Source: Chitinophaga caseinilytica (GTDB lineage: Bacteria > Bacteroidota > Bacteroidia > Chitinophagales > Chitinophagaceae). From it: a stretch of 64,000 nt of DNA. This document shows, piece after piece, positions 9,042 through 18,148 of this stretch. Within the stretch, counting starts at the first letter, position 1. Every line of letters begins with the position of its first letter. The DNA is taken from the NCBI RefSeq assembly GCF_038396765.1, contig NZ_CP150096.1, forward strand, positions 1,657,001 through 1,721,000. The letters are read 5' to 3'. Position numbers and translations under genes: made by a program. The notes below the pieces were generated by a model. It did no database searches. It was not told the origin of the DNA and was given only the letters and a program-made list of their open reading frames with translations.

Positions 9042-9623
9042 AAGATGTATGAGTTACGAGAAGATAGACAGGGAAAACTGTCTAAAGGGTGAAATTTCAA
9101 AGCGAAATATTTTTTTCCACGCTTCACCCCTGACACCCCGATTTTCACTCTATTTAAATACAACTGCCGTGGTTGGTGGTCAGCACGCCGATTTTTCAGT
9201 GTTGCCTGGCCTCACCCCCGGTAAGCCGATTCGCCGGCCTTTCAACGTCCATGTCCCCAAGTGCCAAAGACGCGCATTGCGCGCCCCGGCTGCGGGTTAC
9301 AGGAAACCGAAATACCCGGCCGAGGACAAACAGATGAACGGTCCCGTTGTCCGTATCGGCCTCAAATAAGTCTCATGTCTAATGTATGCATATACCGGAG
9401 GGTGAATTCTTTCACCCTTCTTTTTTTGCCGTTTGTCAAACCCGCTTGCTTCCCAATTTCCCTTTTTGTAGATTAGGGGTATTAAATACGCTTAATCTAA
9501 AGGATTTTAGCAAGGAGTTGTATGATATTAGCAGGCTTCCTGGTGCAGGAAGCAATTCAACGTTATAAATTGCAGCGTCTCGTTACAGTAATTCATCAAT
9601 AAAATATTTCCACGGCCATTAAC
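9042..9623. other. Gene-poor stretch of about 580 bases
   Basis: No open frame here has convincing protein character; the longest plus-strand candidates overlap the start of the regulator gene or are rich in Arg and Pro without domains. The stretch should carry the promoters of the divergent regulator and of the cytochrome cassette, but I see no exact TTTG/TAnnTTTG pair. A terminator-like hairpin sits inside it at 9399-9428, which would imply a short plus-strand transcript ending there. The part after 9430 is AT-rich. Confidence 0.5.
9399..9428 (+). terminator. Terminator-like hairpin without an obvious upstream gene
   Basis: AGGGTGAA / TTCACCCT (8 bp, TTCT loop) followed by TCTTTTTTTG. The geometry is that of an intrinsic plus-strand terminator, but no confident plus-strand gene precedes it. 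Confidence 0.6.
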
Positions 9624-12323
9624 ATGAAAATGACCATTCGTTCCAGTCGCTGGATTCCCGCCAGCCTGGCCCTCGTCCCCTTTACCGCCATGTGGCTCGG
9701 AGGATGTGGGTCCGGGAAGAAAGTGGATTACAGCACAGAAGTAAAGCCCATCCTAAACAAGCATTGCATCAGCTGCCACGGCGGCGTGAAGCAAAGCGGG
9801 GGATTCAGTGTGCTCTTCCGCGAAGAAGCCCTCGGCGTCACCAAAAGCGGCAAACCCGCCATCGTTCCCGGGGACGCCAGCGCCTCGGAATTCATCCGCC
9901 GCCTCCACACCAAAGACCCCAAAGAGCGCATGCCCCTCAAAGCCGCACCGCTCTCGAAGGACGAAATCGACATCCTCACCCGCTGGGTAGAACAGGGCGC
10001 CGAATGGGGCGAGCACTGGGCCTACGTTTCCCCCAAACCGCCCGCCGCCGGCGCCACCATCGATCAGTTCATCAACGATAAACTCGACGACGAAAACCTC
10101 GATCCCGCCCCGCAGGCAGACCCGCAAACCCTCCTGCGAAGGCTCTCCCTCGATATCACCGGCATCCCACCGTCCGAAGCCCGCACTGCCGCTTTCAGCA
10201 AAAGTTTCAGCGAAGAAACCTACGCTAAAATGGTTGACTCCCTGCTCGCTTCCCCGCAGTTCGGGGAAAAATGGGCGTCCATGTGGCTCGACCTCGCCCG
10301 GTACGCCGACACCAAAGGCTACGAAAAAGACTCCCGCCGCGATTTCTGGCGGTACCGCGACTGGGTGATCCAGGCGTTCAATAAAGACATGCCGTTCAAC
10401 GAATTCACCGTTGACCAGCTCGCCGGAGACCTCCTTCCGAACCCCACGCAGGAACAATACATCGCCACGGCCTTCCATCGCAACACCATGAATAACGATG
10501 AAGGGGGCACGCAGGATGAAGAATTCCGCACCGCGGCCATCATCGACCGCGTCAACACCACCATGGAGGTTTGGCAGGGCACCACCATCGCCTGCGTGCA
10601 ATGTCATGCCCACCCCTACGATCCGTTCCATTTCGAAGACTATTATAAATTAATGGCCTTCCTCAATAATACCCGCGACGAAGACACCCCGGGCGAATAT
10701 CCCCGCCTCCGGTTCTACGACAGCCTGCAACGCACGGAAGTAGACGCCGTGTCCAAATGGGTGGCGCAATACGGGAACGCTTCGCAGGTGAAAGACACGG
10801 AAGATTTCCTCCGCGCGCTCGAACCGAAAGTGCACGCCCACGACGCCGACCAATTCATCAACGGCGAGCTCGCCGATACCAAATACATCAGTATCCGCAA
10901 CGGCGGCAGCTGCCGGATGAAAAACGTTCCGCTCAACGAAGCCACCACGCTGCTGTTGCGCTACTGGTCGGGCGGAGGTCGCCTGGAGATCCGTTCCGAC
11001 AGTCTGAAAGGCCCTGTGGTAGCCAATATCGAACTTCCGAAAGGGAATAGCGTGTTGCCGGTGGCGTTGAAGCCGCTCGCAGGCCGCCACGATCTCTTCT
11101 TCATCTTCCGCAACCCGGCGATAGACCCCATGCATTCTGTGGCCGGTGTGGAATGGATGGCTTTCCGCCACGATCTGCCCGGTAAAGGCCAGCCCGGATA
11201 TAAGGAAATGGAAACGAAGTTCATGCAGCTCGTGAACGCATATCCCGACGGCCTGCCGATCATGGTCGAAAACACGCCCGAACTGTTCCGGCCGACTTAC
11301 GTATTCGAGCGCGGCAACTGGCTCGTGCACGGCCCGCAGGTGCAGCCCGCCACGCCGGGATCGCTCAACCCCTTCCCCGAAGGCGCGCCGCGCAACCGGC
11401 TGGGCCTCGCGCAATGGATCACCGATCCGAAGAACCCCCTCACGAGCCGCGTGATGGTCAACCGCCTGTGGGAACAGCTTTTCGGCATCGGGCTCGTGGA
11501 AACGCTGGAAGATTTCGGGACGCAGGGCTTTGCCCCATCACACCCCGAGCTCCTCGATTACCTCGCTTATCAATTCGTTCATAAACATAAATGGAGCGTG
11601 AAATCCATGCTCCGCGAAATCGTGCTTTCCTCCGCTTACCGCCGCGATTCGAAAAGCAGTCCGGAACTCCAGGAGAAAGATCCCGCCAATCGCCTCCTCG
11701 CCCGCGGCCCCCGCTTCCGCCTTTCGGCAGAGCAGGTGCGCGACCAGGCACTGGCCGTGAGCGGATTGCTCAACCTCACCATGAGCGGCCCCGCGGTTAT
11801 GCCCTTGCAGCCCGAAGGTGTGTGGATGACGGTTTACAGCGGCGACAGCTGGAAGACTTCCGAAAACGGGAACCAGCACCGCCGCGGCGTGTACACCTTC
11901 CTGCGGCGCACCAGCCCTTATCCTTCCGCTATTACGTTCGACGGCAGCAGCCGCGAGGTTTGCCTCCAGCGCCGCATCCGTACCAATACACCCCTGCAGG
12001 CGTTAACGACGCTCAACGATCCCGTGTTCCTGGAGGCGGCGCGCACGCTGGCGGAACGGATGGGGAAAGACGGCGGCAGCGATGCCAAAGCCTGCATCAA
12101 ACGGGGATATCAACTGGCGATGAACAAAGACATCACCGACGCCAAAACGGCCGTGCTGGAAAAACTCTACCGCCAGGCGCTGGAGCAATACCAGAAAGAT
12201 CCCGCCGCCGCGGACTCCCTGAACATGCGCCAATTCCCCGAAAAAGAAAAAGCACACCTGGCCGCCCTCACCATCGTGGCCAACGCATTATTGAACCTGG
12301 ACGAGTTCCTGACCAAATCCTGA
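9624..12323 (+). CDS. Planctomycete-type cytochrome c lipoprotein with DUF1549 and DUF1553 domains
   Basis: This 899-residue envelope protein has a lipoprotein signal (AMWLGGC) and a PSCyt1 domain (about 35-115) with haem motif CISCHG. A PSCyt2/DUF1549 domain (about 145-350) carries the second motif CVQCHAHPYDPF, then comes a long linker and a PSD1/DUF1553 domain (about 600-870). The family is abundant in Planctomycetes and Bacteroidota and usually lies next to DUF1501 proteins. It is thought to take part in periplasmic redox chemistry, but no reaction is established. The ATG at 9624 gives a standard signal. The next gene starts within its stop codon. Confidence 0.93.
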   Translation: MKMTIRSSRWIPASLALVPFTAMWLGGCGSGKKVDYSTEVKPILNKHCISCHGGVKQSGGFSVLFREEALGVTKSGKPAIVPGDASASEFIRRLHTKDPKERMPLKAAPLSKDEIDILTRWVEQGAEWGEHWAYVSPKPPAAGATIDQFINDKLDDENLDPAPQADPQTLLRRLSLDITGIPPSEARTAAFSKSFSEETYAKMVDSLLASPQFGEKWASMWLDLARYADTKGYEKDSRRDFWRYRDWVIQAFNKDMPFNEFTVDQLAGDLLPNPTQEQYIATAFHRNTMNNDEGGTQDEEFRTAAIIDRVNTTMEVWQGTTIACVQCHAHPYDPFHFEDYYKLMAFLNNTRDEDTPGEYPRLRFYDSLQRTEVDAVSKWVAQYGNASQVKDTEDFLRALEPKVHAHDADQFINGELADTKYISIRNGGSCRMKNVPLNEATTLLLRYWSGGGRLEIRSDSLKGPVVANIELPKGNSVLPVALKPLAGRHDLFFIFRNPAIDPMHSVAGVEWMAFRHDLPGKGQPGYKEMETKFMQLVNAYPDGLPIMVENTPELFRPTYVFERGNWLVHGPQVQPATPGSLNPFPEGAPRNRLGLAQWITDPKNPLTSRVMVNRLWEQLFGIGLVETLEDFGTQGFAPSHPELLDYLAYQFVHKHKWSVKSMLREIVLSSAYRRDSKSSPELQEKDPANRLLARGPRFRLSAEQVRDQALAVSGLLNLTMSGPAVMPLQPEGVWMTVYSGDSWKTSENGNQHRRGVYTFLRRTSPYPSAITFDGSSREVCLQRRIRTNTPLQALTTLNDPVFLEAARTLAERMGKDGGSDAKACIKRGYQLAMNKDITDAKTAVLEKLYRQALEQYQKDPAAADSLNMRQFPEKEKAHLAALTIVANALLNLDEFLTKS

Positions 12324-13816
12324 TGATCATGGCAGAAAAAATCATACAAGAAGCCAACGACCGTGCCGCCCGGTTTTTCTCCCGCAGGCACTTCCTGCAA
12401 GACTGCGTGACCGGCCTCGGCGGCACCGCCCTCGCTTCGATGCTGGGCGGCTGCAACCTGTTCTCGGGCTCGTCTTCCGCTCCCACGCAAAGCCTCAACC
12501 CGCTGGAGCCCCGCGCGCCGCATTTCCCCGCACGCGCCAAAAGCGTGATTTACCTGCACATGGCCGGCGCGCCTTCGCAGCTGGAAATGTTCGATTACAA
12601 ACCGGAGCTCGAGAAACTGCATAATCAATTATGTCCGCAATCCATCCTCGAAGGCAAAAAGTTCGCGTTCATCCGCGGCGTGCCGCGCATGCTGGGGCCG
12701 CAGGCGGTCTTCAAACAACACGGCGAAAGCCGCGCATGGGTGTCTGACTTCATGCCGCACCTCGCGGAGCGGGTAGACGATATGAGCTTTCTGAAAGCCG
12801 TGCAGACAGACCAGTTCAACCACGGGCCTGCCCAGCTGTTCATGCACACCGGCAGCGCGCGCCTCGGCAGGCCGAGCACCGGCGCCTGGGTAACCTGGGG
12901 GCTGGGTTCGGAAAACAGCAACCTCCCGGGATTCGTGGTACTGACGTCGGGCGGCAAAACGCCGGATGCAGGCAAAAGCGTCTGGGGAAGCGGGTTCCTG
13001 CCTTCCGTGTACCAGGGCGTGCAATGCCGTTCCAAAGGCGAACCTGTCCTGTATCTGTCCGACCCGGAAGGGATGAACCGTGACCTGCGGTACCAGGGCA
13101 TCCAGGCCATCAACGAAGTAAACAGGCTGGAATATGAAACCTTCCAGGACCCGGAGATCCTGTCGCGCATTTCGCAATACGAACTGGCGTACAAAATGCA
13201 GATTTCCGTGCCGGGTGTAATGGACATCAAATCCGAACCGGAATATATACATGAACTGTACGGCACCGAACCGGGCAAGGAATCGTTCGCGAACAATTGC
13301 CTGCTGGCCCGGAAGCTCGTGGAAAAAGGCGTCCGTTTCGTACAGTTGTTCGACTGGGGATGGGATGCCCACGGTACCGACGAAAGCACGGCCGTGAATT
13401 TCGGCATGCGCAATAAATGCCGGGAGATCGACAAGCCCATCAGCGCGCTCCTGCTCGATCTGAAGCAGCGCGGCCTCCTCGATGAAACCCTCGTGGTTTG
13501 GGGCGGCGAATTCGGCCGCACGCCCATGCAGGAAAACCGCGAAGGCAAAGAAATGCCCTACATGGGCCGCGATCATCACGTGGAAGCGTTCACGATGTGG
13601 ATGGCCGGCGCCGGCATCAAGCGCGGCGGCAGCTGGGGAGAAACCGACGAGATCGGGTTCAGCGCCGTGAAAGGACAGGTGTCCGTTCACGACATCCACG
13701 CCACCATATTGCAACAGCTCGGTTTCGATCACGAAAAAATGACATACCAGTTCCAGGGCAGGCCGTTCCGCCTCACAGACGTATTCGGTAACCCCATCAA
13801 CGAAATTTTAGGATAA
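12323..13816 (+). CDS. DUF1501 (sulfatase-like fold) protein
   Basis: The protein has 497 residues if translation begins at ATG 12323, which overlaps the upstream stop by one base; ATG 12329 is also possible. The N-terminus has a twin-arginine-like motif (FFSRRHFLQDCVTGLGGTALASML) with a Cys after it, so export by Tat is likely. The body has the DUF1501 features: KSVIYLHMAGAPSQLEMFDYKP near 75-95, QLFDWGWDAHG, and LVVWGGEFGRTPM...GRDHH toward the C-terminus, which recall alkaline-phosphatase-superfamily metal sites. Its coupling to the DUF1553 cytochrome suggests a shared complex or pathway. Substrate unknown. Confidence 0.93.
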   Translation: MIMAEKIIQEANDRAARFFSRRHFLQDCVTGLGGTALASMLGGCNLFSGSSSAPTQSLNPLEPRAPHFPARAKSVIYLHMAGAPSQLEMFDYKPELEKLHNQLCPQSILEGKKFAFIRGVPRMLGPQAVFKQHGESRAWVSDFMPHLAERVDDMSFLKAVQTDQFNHGPAQLFMHTGSARLGRPSTGAWVTWGLGSENSNLPGFVVLTSGGKTPDAGKSVWGSGFLPSVYQGVQCRSKGEPVLYLSDPEGMNRDLRYQGIQAINEVNRLEYETFQDPEILSRISQYELAYKMQISVPGVMDIKSEPEYIHELYGTEPGKESFANNCLLARKLVEKGVRFVQLFDWGWDAHGTDESTAVNFGMRNKCREIDKPISALLLDLKQRGLLDETLVVWGGEFGRTPMQENREGKEMPYMGRDHHVEAFTMWMAGAGIKRGGSWGETDEIGFSAVKGQVSVHDIHATILQQLGFDHEKMTYQFQGRPFRLTDVFGNPINEILG

Positions 13817-13821
13817 TTCAA

Positions 13822-14751
13822 ATGAAACAGAATATCAACCGGAGGAATTTTCTCCAGCGCACCGCAGCCCTGGGTGGCGGCGCCTTATTGTCGCAACTGC
13901 CGGCCGTGGCGGCCATGCCCGCCGCCAAAGCAGGTTTCAAACTGGTAGTGCTGGCTACGGACTGGGGTTTCCCCGGCAACCGCGACGCACTTTGTAAAAA
14001 AGCCAAGGAAGCAGGGTACGACGGGATCGAAGTCTGGTGGCCGGGATCGGTAGAAGCGCAGAACGAAATTTTTGACGCGGTGGAAAAGTACGGACTGGAA
14101 GTAGGGTTCCTGGCATCGGGCGGGAGCAATGAGTTCAACGCCCACGCCAAATCGTTCGAAGCCACGCTGCTGGCGGCTACCGGCAACAAACGGAAAAAAC
14201 CGCTGTACGTGAACTGCCATTCCGGTAGGGATTATTATACGGAAGAACAGAACGGGAAACTGATCGACATCACGACGAAAGTCTCCAAATCCTCCGGCAT
14301 CCCGATCTACCACGAAACGCACCGCGCCCGCATGATGTTTGCCGCGCACATCTGCCGCCGTTTCATCGAAACCAAACCCGACCTCCGCCTCACCCTCGAT
14401 ATTTCTCACTGGTGCAACGTGCACGAATCGTTCCTGGGCGACCAGGCCGAAACCGTGGCCCTCGCGCTGCAGCGCGTCGGGCATATCCACGCGCGCATCG
14501 GTCATCCGGAAGGCCCGCAGGTCAACGATCCCCGCGCGCCGGAATGGGAACACGCCGTGAAAGCGCATTTTGCCTGGTGGGATGAAGTGGCGAAAATGAA
14601 ACGCGCCAAAGGCGAAGTGATGACCGTGCTCACGGAATTCGGCCCGGCAGATTACATGCCCACGCTTCCCTACACTCGCCAACCCCTGGCCGACCAATGG
14701 GGCATCAATGTTCACATGAAAGATCTTTTAAAAGCACGTTACGGCGCATGA
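13822..14751 (+). CDS. Exported sugar phosphate isomerase/epimerase-like TIM-barrel protein
   Basis: This 309-residue protein has a Tat signal (NRRNFLQRTAALGGGALLSQLPAVAA). The mature part is an AP endonuclease 2/xylose isomerase-like barrel: GYDGIEVWWPGS, YVNCHSGRDYYTEEQ, YHETHRARMMF, LTLDISHWCNVHES and HIHARIGHPEGPQV. The Glu, Asp and His residues in these strands suit a divalent metal centre. It starts 5 bases after the DUF1501 stop and its own stop overlaps the next start. The cassette context points to periplasmic carbohydrate or polyol metabolism, but the substrate is not visible. Confidence 0.92.
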   Translation: MKQNINRRNFLQRTAALGGGALLSQLPAVAAMPAAKAGFKLVVLATDWGFPGNRDALCKKAKEAGYDGIEVWWPGSVEAQNEIFDAVEKYGLEVGFLASGGSNEFNAHAKSFEATLLAATGNKRKKPLYVNCHSGRDYYTEEQNGKLIDITTKVSKSSGIPIYHETHRARMMFAAHICRRFIETKPDLRLTLDISHWCNVHESFLGDQAETVALALQRVGHIHARIGHPEGPQVNDPRAPEWEHAVKAHFAWWDEVAKMKRAKGEVMTVLTEFGPADYMPTLPYTRQPLADQWGINVHMKDLLKARYGA

Positions 14752-16157
14752 CGATTTTCCTGCAGGCCGGATGGGGACTGTTTATCGGCCGGTTCCATCC
14801 CTTACTTGTCCATTTGCCGATCGGTATTTTGATCGTGGCCTTCCTCCTCGAATGGCTGAGCCGTTTCCGGCAGCTGGCCGTGCTCGGCGCGGCGGTTTTG
14901 CCGACGATGGTATTTGGCGCCATATCCGCGGTGGCAGCTTGCGTGGCGGGTTATCTGCTGTCGCTGTCGGGCGGGTACGACGAAGCCGCGCTGAACCTCC
15001 ATATGTGGATGGGCATCGCCGTGGCGGTGATTTCCATCCTGCTGTGCGTGTTCCGTAAATACAACCTGTTCCGCAAATCCTGGCTGCCGGTTTCCGCCGC
15101 CATGATCGTGGCGCTGTCTGTAGCCGGGCATTACGGCGGCAACCTCACCCATGGCGAAGACTATCTCACCGCAGCATGGCCCTTCGGAGGCAAGAAAGCC
15201 CCCGCTGCCGCGGCTTTCAAGAATATCGACGACGCCAAGGTATACGAACAGCTCGTTCAGCCCATCCTCGAAACCAAATGCTATTCCTGCCATAACGAAC
15301 AAAAACTGAAAGGCGGCCTGCGGCTCGATGGCATGGTGAATATCCGCAAGGGCGGCGAAAACGGGCCGGTACTGAAAGACAGTATCCCCGAAATGAGCGA
15401 GCTCTACAAGCGCCTCGTCCTGCCCGAGTCTGACGATCACCGGATGCCGCCCAAAGGCAAACCGCAACTCACGCCGCAGGATCTTGAAATCCTTTACTGG
15501 TGGATATTACAGGGCGCGCCCGATTCCATCACCGTGAAAGATCTGCACAAAACCCCGCGCATCCAGCTCGTATTCGAAGGCATGAAACCCTCCGGCGACG
15601 GCCTCCATCCCTACATACCGCTTTCCCAAACCAGCAAACCCGGCGACCAGGCCGTGCAAGCCCTCGTGCAGACAGGCATGAAAGTGATGCCCGTAGCGGC
15701 GGATAACGGGTACGTAATGGTAACCGCCATCAACGCGGAAAAATTCGGTAACGCCGACGCGAAACTGCTGGAAGCGATCGGCAAGCAACTCGTCTGGCTG
15801 AACCTCGGCGGCACCGCCACGGGCGACAGCGCCCTGCAGATCATCGCCGGGCTGCCCGCGCTCACGCGGCTCCAGCTGGAGAATACGGGCGTTACGGACC
15901 AGGGGCTGCAATATCTTTCCACCGCCAAACAACTCAAATACCTCAATCTCAACAATACCAAGATTACCGACAAAGGCCTGGAGTTCCTGCAAAAACAGGC
16001 GAACCTCCGCGAGCTGTTCCTGTACGGAACGGGCGTTTCGGCGGCAGGCATCGAAAAGCTGCGCAAAGCCTTGCCAGACCTCGATGTAGATACCGGCGGC
16101 TACCGCATGCCAGTATTGGCGACGGATACCACGATCTGGAGAAAGAACCCCGCCTGA
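14748..16157 (+). CDS. Membrane-anchored c-type cytochrome with DUF2231-like helices and leucine-rich repeats
   Basis: This 469-residue protein begins with an ATGA overlap on the upstream gene. Four hydrophobic segments (about 10-140, starting HPLLVHLPIGILIVAFLLEW) resemble the DUF2231/planctomycete membrane domain. A PSCyt1-type cytochrome segment (about 160-265) holds one haem motif CYSCHNEQ and an axial-Met candidate DDHRMPPKGKP. Ribonuclease-inhibitor-like repeats (about 340-455; LTRLQLENTGVTDQGLQ, LKYLNLNNTKITDKGLEFL) close the protein. It likely passes electrons between the membrane and the soluble cytochrome of the cassette; that role is inference. Confidence 0.9.
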   Translation: MTIFLQAGWGLFIGRFHPLLVHLPIGILIVAFLLEWLSRFRQLAVLGAAVLPTMVFGAISAVAACVAGYLLSLSGGYDEAALNLHMWMGIAVAVISILLCVFRKYNLFRKSWLPVSAAMIVALSVAGHYGGNLTHGEDYLTAAWPFGGKKAPAAAAFKNIDDAKVYEQLVQPILETKCYSCHNEQKLKGGLRLDGMVNIRKGGENGPVLKDSIPEMSELYKRLVLPESDDHRMPPKGKPQLTPQDLEILYWWILQGAPDSITVKDLHKTPRIQLVFEGMKPSGDGLHPYIPLSQTSKPGDQAVQALVQTGMKVMPVAADNGYVMVTAINAEKFGNADAKLLEAIGKQLVWLNLGGTATGDSALQIIAGLPALTRLQLENTGVTDQGLQYLSTAKQLKYLNLNNTKITDKGLEFLQKQANLRELFLYGTGVSAAGIEKLRKALPDLDVDTGGYRMPVLATDTTIWRKNPA

Positions 16158-17057
16158 TCAGGCGGTGCGGAAAGAGCGGGGCGTAACCTGCGTCTTTTTC
16201 TTGAAGAAATTATTGAAATGGGCCGGCTCCTGGAACCCAAGACTGTAGCCGATCTCAGACACATTCCAATCGGTGTGCCGCAGGAGCGCCTTCGCTTCCT
16301 GGAGCACCCGGTCGGCGATGTGGTCGGAGGTGGATTTGCCCGTGGCGTCTTTCAACGCCTTATTGAGATGGTTCACATGAATGCTCAGTTGCGTGGCGAA
16401 ATCGAACGCCGTGCGCAGGTTCACCTGTTGCCGGGGAGACTCGATGGGAAACTGGCGCTCCAGTAAATCCGAGAATAAAGACGATATCCGCGACGCGGCG
16501 TTGGTTTGCGAAGCAGCTACCTGCGCAGGCTGTAGTTTCATGCCCATATGGATGAGCTCCATGGTGTAGTTGCGCAGGAGATCGTGCTTGAAAGCGTAGT
16601 CGGAATGCAGCTCTTCGATCATTTTTCGGAACAGGTCGATGACGGGCTGCACCTGCGCGTCGGGCAAGCAGATGAGCGGGTTGCCACCAGGGCGGAAGAG
16701 CGGGAAATCGGTCAGTTTCATGGAGGAATGGCCGTGGAAAAAGGCATCGTTGAAAATGCAGAAAAAGCCCGCCTGCGCTTCGCTGAGGTGCTCGCATTGG
16801 TAAGGCACCTGCGGATTGGCGAAAAACAGGCCGAACTGCTCCATGTCCAGGATCTTATCGGCGAAGAAATAGCGGTTGCGGCCGCTGACGAACGCCACTT
16901 TATAGAAATCTTTCCGGCTGTAAGGCAAAGTCGTTTCCGGCCCGATGTAGTCGGCGGAATTGAATACGTTGAAGTGTCCCAATTCCCGGTTCATCCCTTC
17001 CGGAACGGGAATTTGCTTGGCGCGGTAGAATTCTTCGAGCGACTGCAATCTTTCCAT
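16158..17057 (-). CDS. AraC-family transcriptional regulator
   Basis: The 299-residue protein has an N-terminal cupin-like sensor region (about 25-180) and a C-terminal AraC double helix-turn-helix (about 205-299). The latter includes QLSIHVNHLNKALKDATGKSTSDHI and WNVSEIGYSLGFQEPAHFNNFFKKKTQVTPRSFR, the standard second-helix signature. It converges on the cytochrome-LRR gene, its stop abutting that gene's stop. The divergent or downstream target is not identifiable; the following hydrolase is on the same strand further upstream. Confidence 0.92.
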   Translation of the reverse strand: MERLQSLEEFYRAKQIPVPEGMNRELGHFNVFNSADYIGPETTLPYSRKDFYKVAFVSGRNRYFFADKILDMEQFGLFFANPQVPYQCEHLSEAQAGFFCIFNDAFFHGHSSMKLTDFPLFRPGGNPLICLPDAQVQPVIDLFRKMIEELHSDYAFKHDLLRNYTMELIHMGMKLQPAQVAASQTNAASRISSLFSDLLERQFPIESPRQQVNLRTAFDFATQLSIHVNHLNKALKDATGKSTSDHIADRVLQEAKALLRHTDWNVSEIGYSLGFQEPAHFNNFFKKKTQVTPRSFRTA

Positions 17058-17093
17058 ACCATAAAACTACTGAATACTTCGGTTCTGCGCGTG

Positions 17094-18053
17094 TTAACGA
17101 TGCTGGTCGATGAATTGCCAGGCCCGTTTCTCCGACCAGTAATATTTTTCGGAAAACGTCACAAATCCAACGTGGCCGCCGGACTCAGGGGTTTCCAGGT
17201 GGAAGTTCCGGTTAGAGGATGCGGCACTGAACGGATAGGAGCCTTGCCCGAGGAAGGGATCGTCGAGGGCGTTGATGAGCAATGTGGGAATGGTGATGCC
17301 GGACAGGTAAAAAATGGAGCTGGACAGGCGCCAGTAATGCTCCGCGTTTTTGAAACCATGCAGCGGCGCGGTATAGCGGTCGTCGAACTCGCGGAAGTTG
17401 CGGATGGCGGAGAAGCCTTCCAGGGAAATATCGTGGGGATACGCTTTCGCTTTTTCGGTGAGTTTTTCGCCGAGGGAGCGGATGAAGCGCATGCGGTAAA
17501 TACTGTTCTGGCGCTTTTCCAGCTCGGTGGAACTGTCCAGCAGATCTACCGGAACGGAAATGGCCACGGCCGAGCGGATTTGCGGGTGGATGGCGGAGCC
17601 GCGCTCGCCGAGGTACTTCAGCGTTACGTTCCCGCCCAGGGAAAACCCGATGAGGTGGATGTGGTCGTACTGCGGGGCGATGTGATCGATCACGGTCTGG
17701 AGATCGCCGGTTTCGCCGCTGTGGTAGAATCGGAGGGCTTTGTTGGATTCGCCGCTGCACCCGCGGAAGTTCATCGACACCGTATCGAACCCGCTTTCGT
17801 TGAAAATATGTACCATCCCCGTTACGTATTGCCGGCGGGAATCGCCCTCCAGGCCGTGGAGAATTAGCACCGCGCTGCGGCTGCCTTTCCGGCTGAAATC
17901 GAGATCGAGGAAATCGTTATCGGGCGTTGTGATGCGTTCCCGCACATAGTCGGCGGGCGGAATGCGGCGGAAAAGCGTAGGGAATACGGTGAGCACATGC
18001 CGGTTGCTCAGCAGGAATGGGGCAGTGTAATCTGTAGAGGTCAGTACCGGCAT
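17094..18053 (-). CDS. Alpha/beta hydrolase of the YheT/EMB8 family
   Basis: The 319-residue protein has a full alpha/beta-hydrolase fold: oxyanion segment LILHGLEGDSRRQYV near 65-80, nucleophile elbow GFSLGGN (Ser near 145), acid segment LLINALDDPFLGQ, and a C-terminal His in GGHVGFVTF. The opening TAPFLLSNRHVLTVFPTLFRR is typical of the YheT-like branch, whose members are esterases of uncertain physiological substrate. There is no signal peptide, so it should be cytosolic or membrane-associated. It is transcribed divergently from the DUF2490 gene. Confidence 0.92.
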   Translation of the reverse strand: MPVLTSTDYTAPFLLSNRHVLTVFPTLFRRIPPADYVRERITTPDNDFLDLDFSRKGSRSAVLILHGLEGDSRRQYVTGMVHIFNESGFDTVSMNFRGCSGESNKALRFYHSGETGDLQTVIDHIAPQYDHIHLIGFSLGGNVTLKYLGERGSAIHPQIRSAVAISVPVDLLDSSTELEKRQNSIYRMRFIRSLGEKLTEKAKAYPHDISLEGFSAIRNFREFDDRYTAPLHGFKNAEHYWRLSSSIFYLSGITIPTLLINALDDPFLGQGSYPFSAASSNRNFHLETPESGGHVGFVTFSEKYYWSEKRAWQFIDQHR

Positions 18054-18135
18054 ATGCAGGAAAATTTAATACGGTAAAGGTAGGATTTACTGGACAAACG
18101 GCCGTTGCAGGGTTGGTGGCCGGGCGATCATGTGC

Positions 18136-18143
18136 TATTTTTG
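18136..18143 (+). promoter_or_regulatory. Possible -7 promoter element very close to the DUF2490 start
   Basis: TATTTTTG matches the Bacteroidota TAnnTTTG element exactly. It ends only 5 bases before the ATG at 18149, so initiation from it would give a nearly leaderless mRNA. No clean TTTG is seen at -33. Confidence 0.35.
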
Positions 18144-18148
18144 AATAT

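Noticed and set aside
9007..9369. Possible 120-residue plus-strand protein
   Set aside because: It overlaps the start of the XRE-like gene in antisense and has no protein-like pattern; kept only as gene-free sequence.
11591..12322. N-terminal extension of the DUF1501 protein by about 240 residues
   Set aside because: This part is an Arg/Pro-rich shadow of the DUF1553 gene; the real start is at 12323 or 12329, just before a Tat signal.
14697..14747. Earlier start for the cytochrome-LRR protein
   Set aside because: It lies inside the epimerase gene; ATG 14748 gives the usual ATGA overlap and a hydrophobic N-terminus.
16548..17867. Long plus-strand open frame of 439 codons
   Set aside because: It is antisense to the AraC regulator and the alpha/beta hydrolase, both with clear motifs; its own translation shows no domain and comes from the high GC content.
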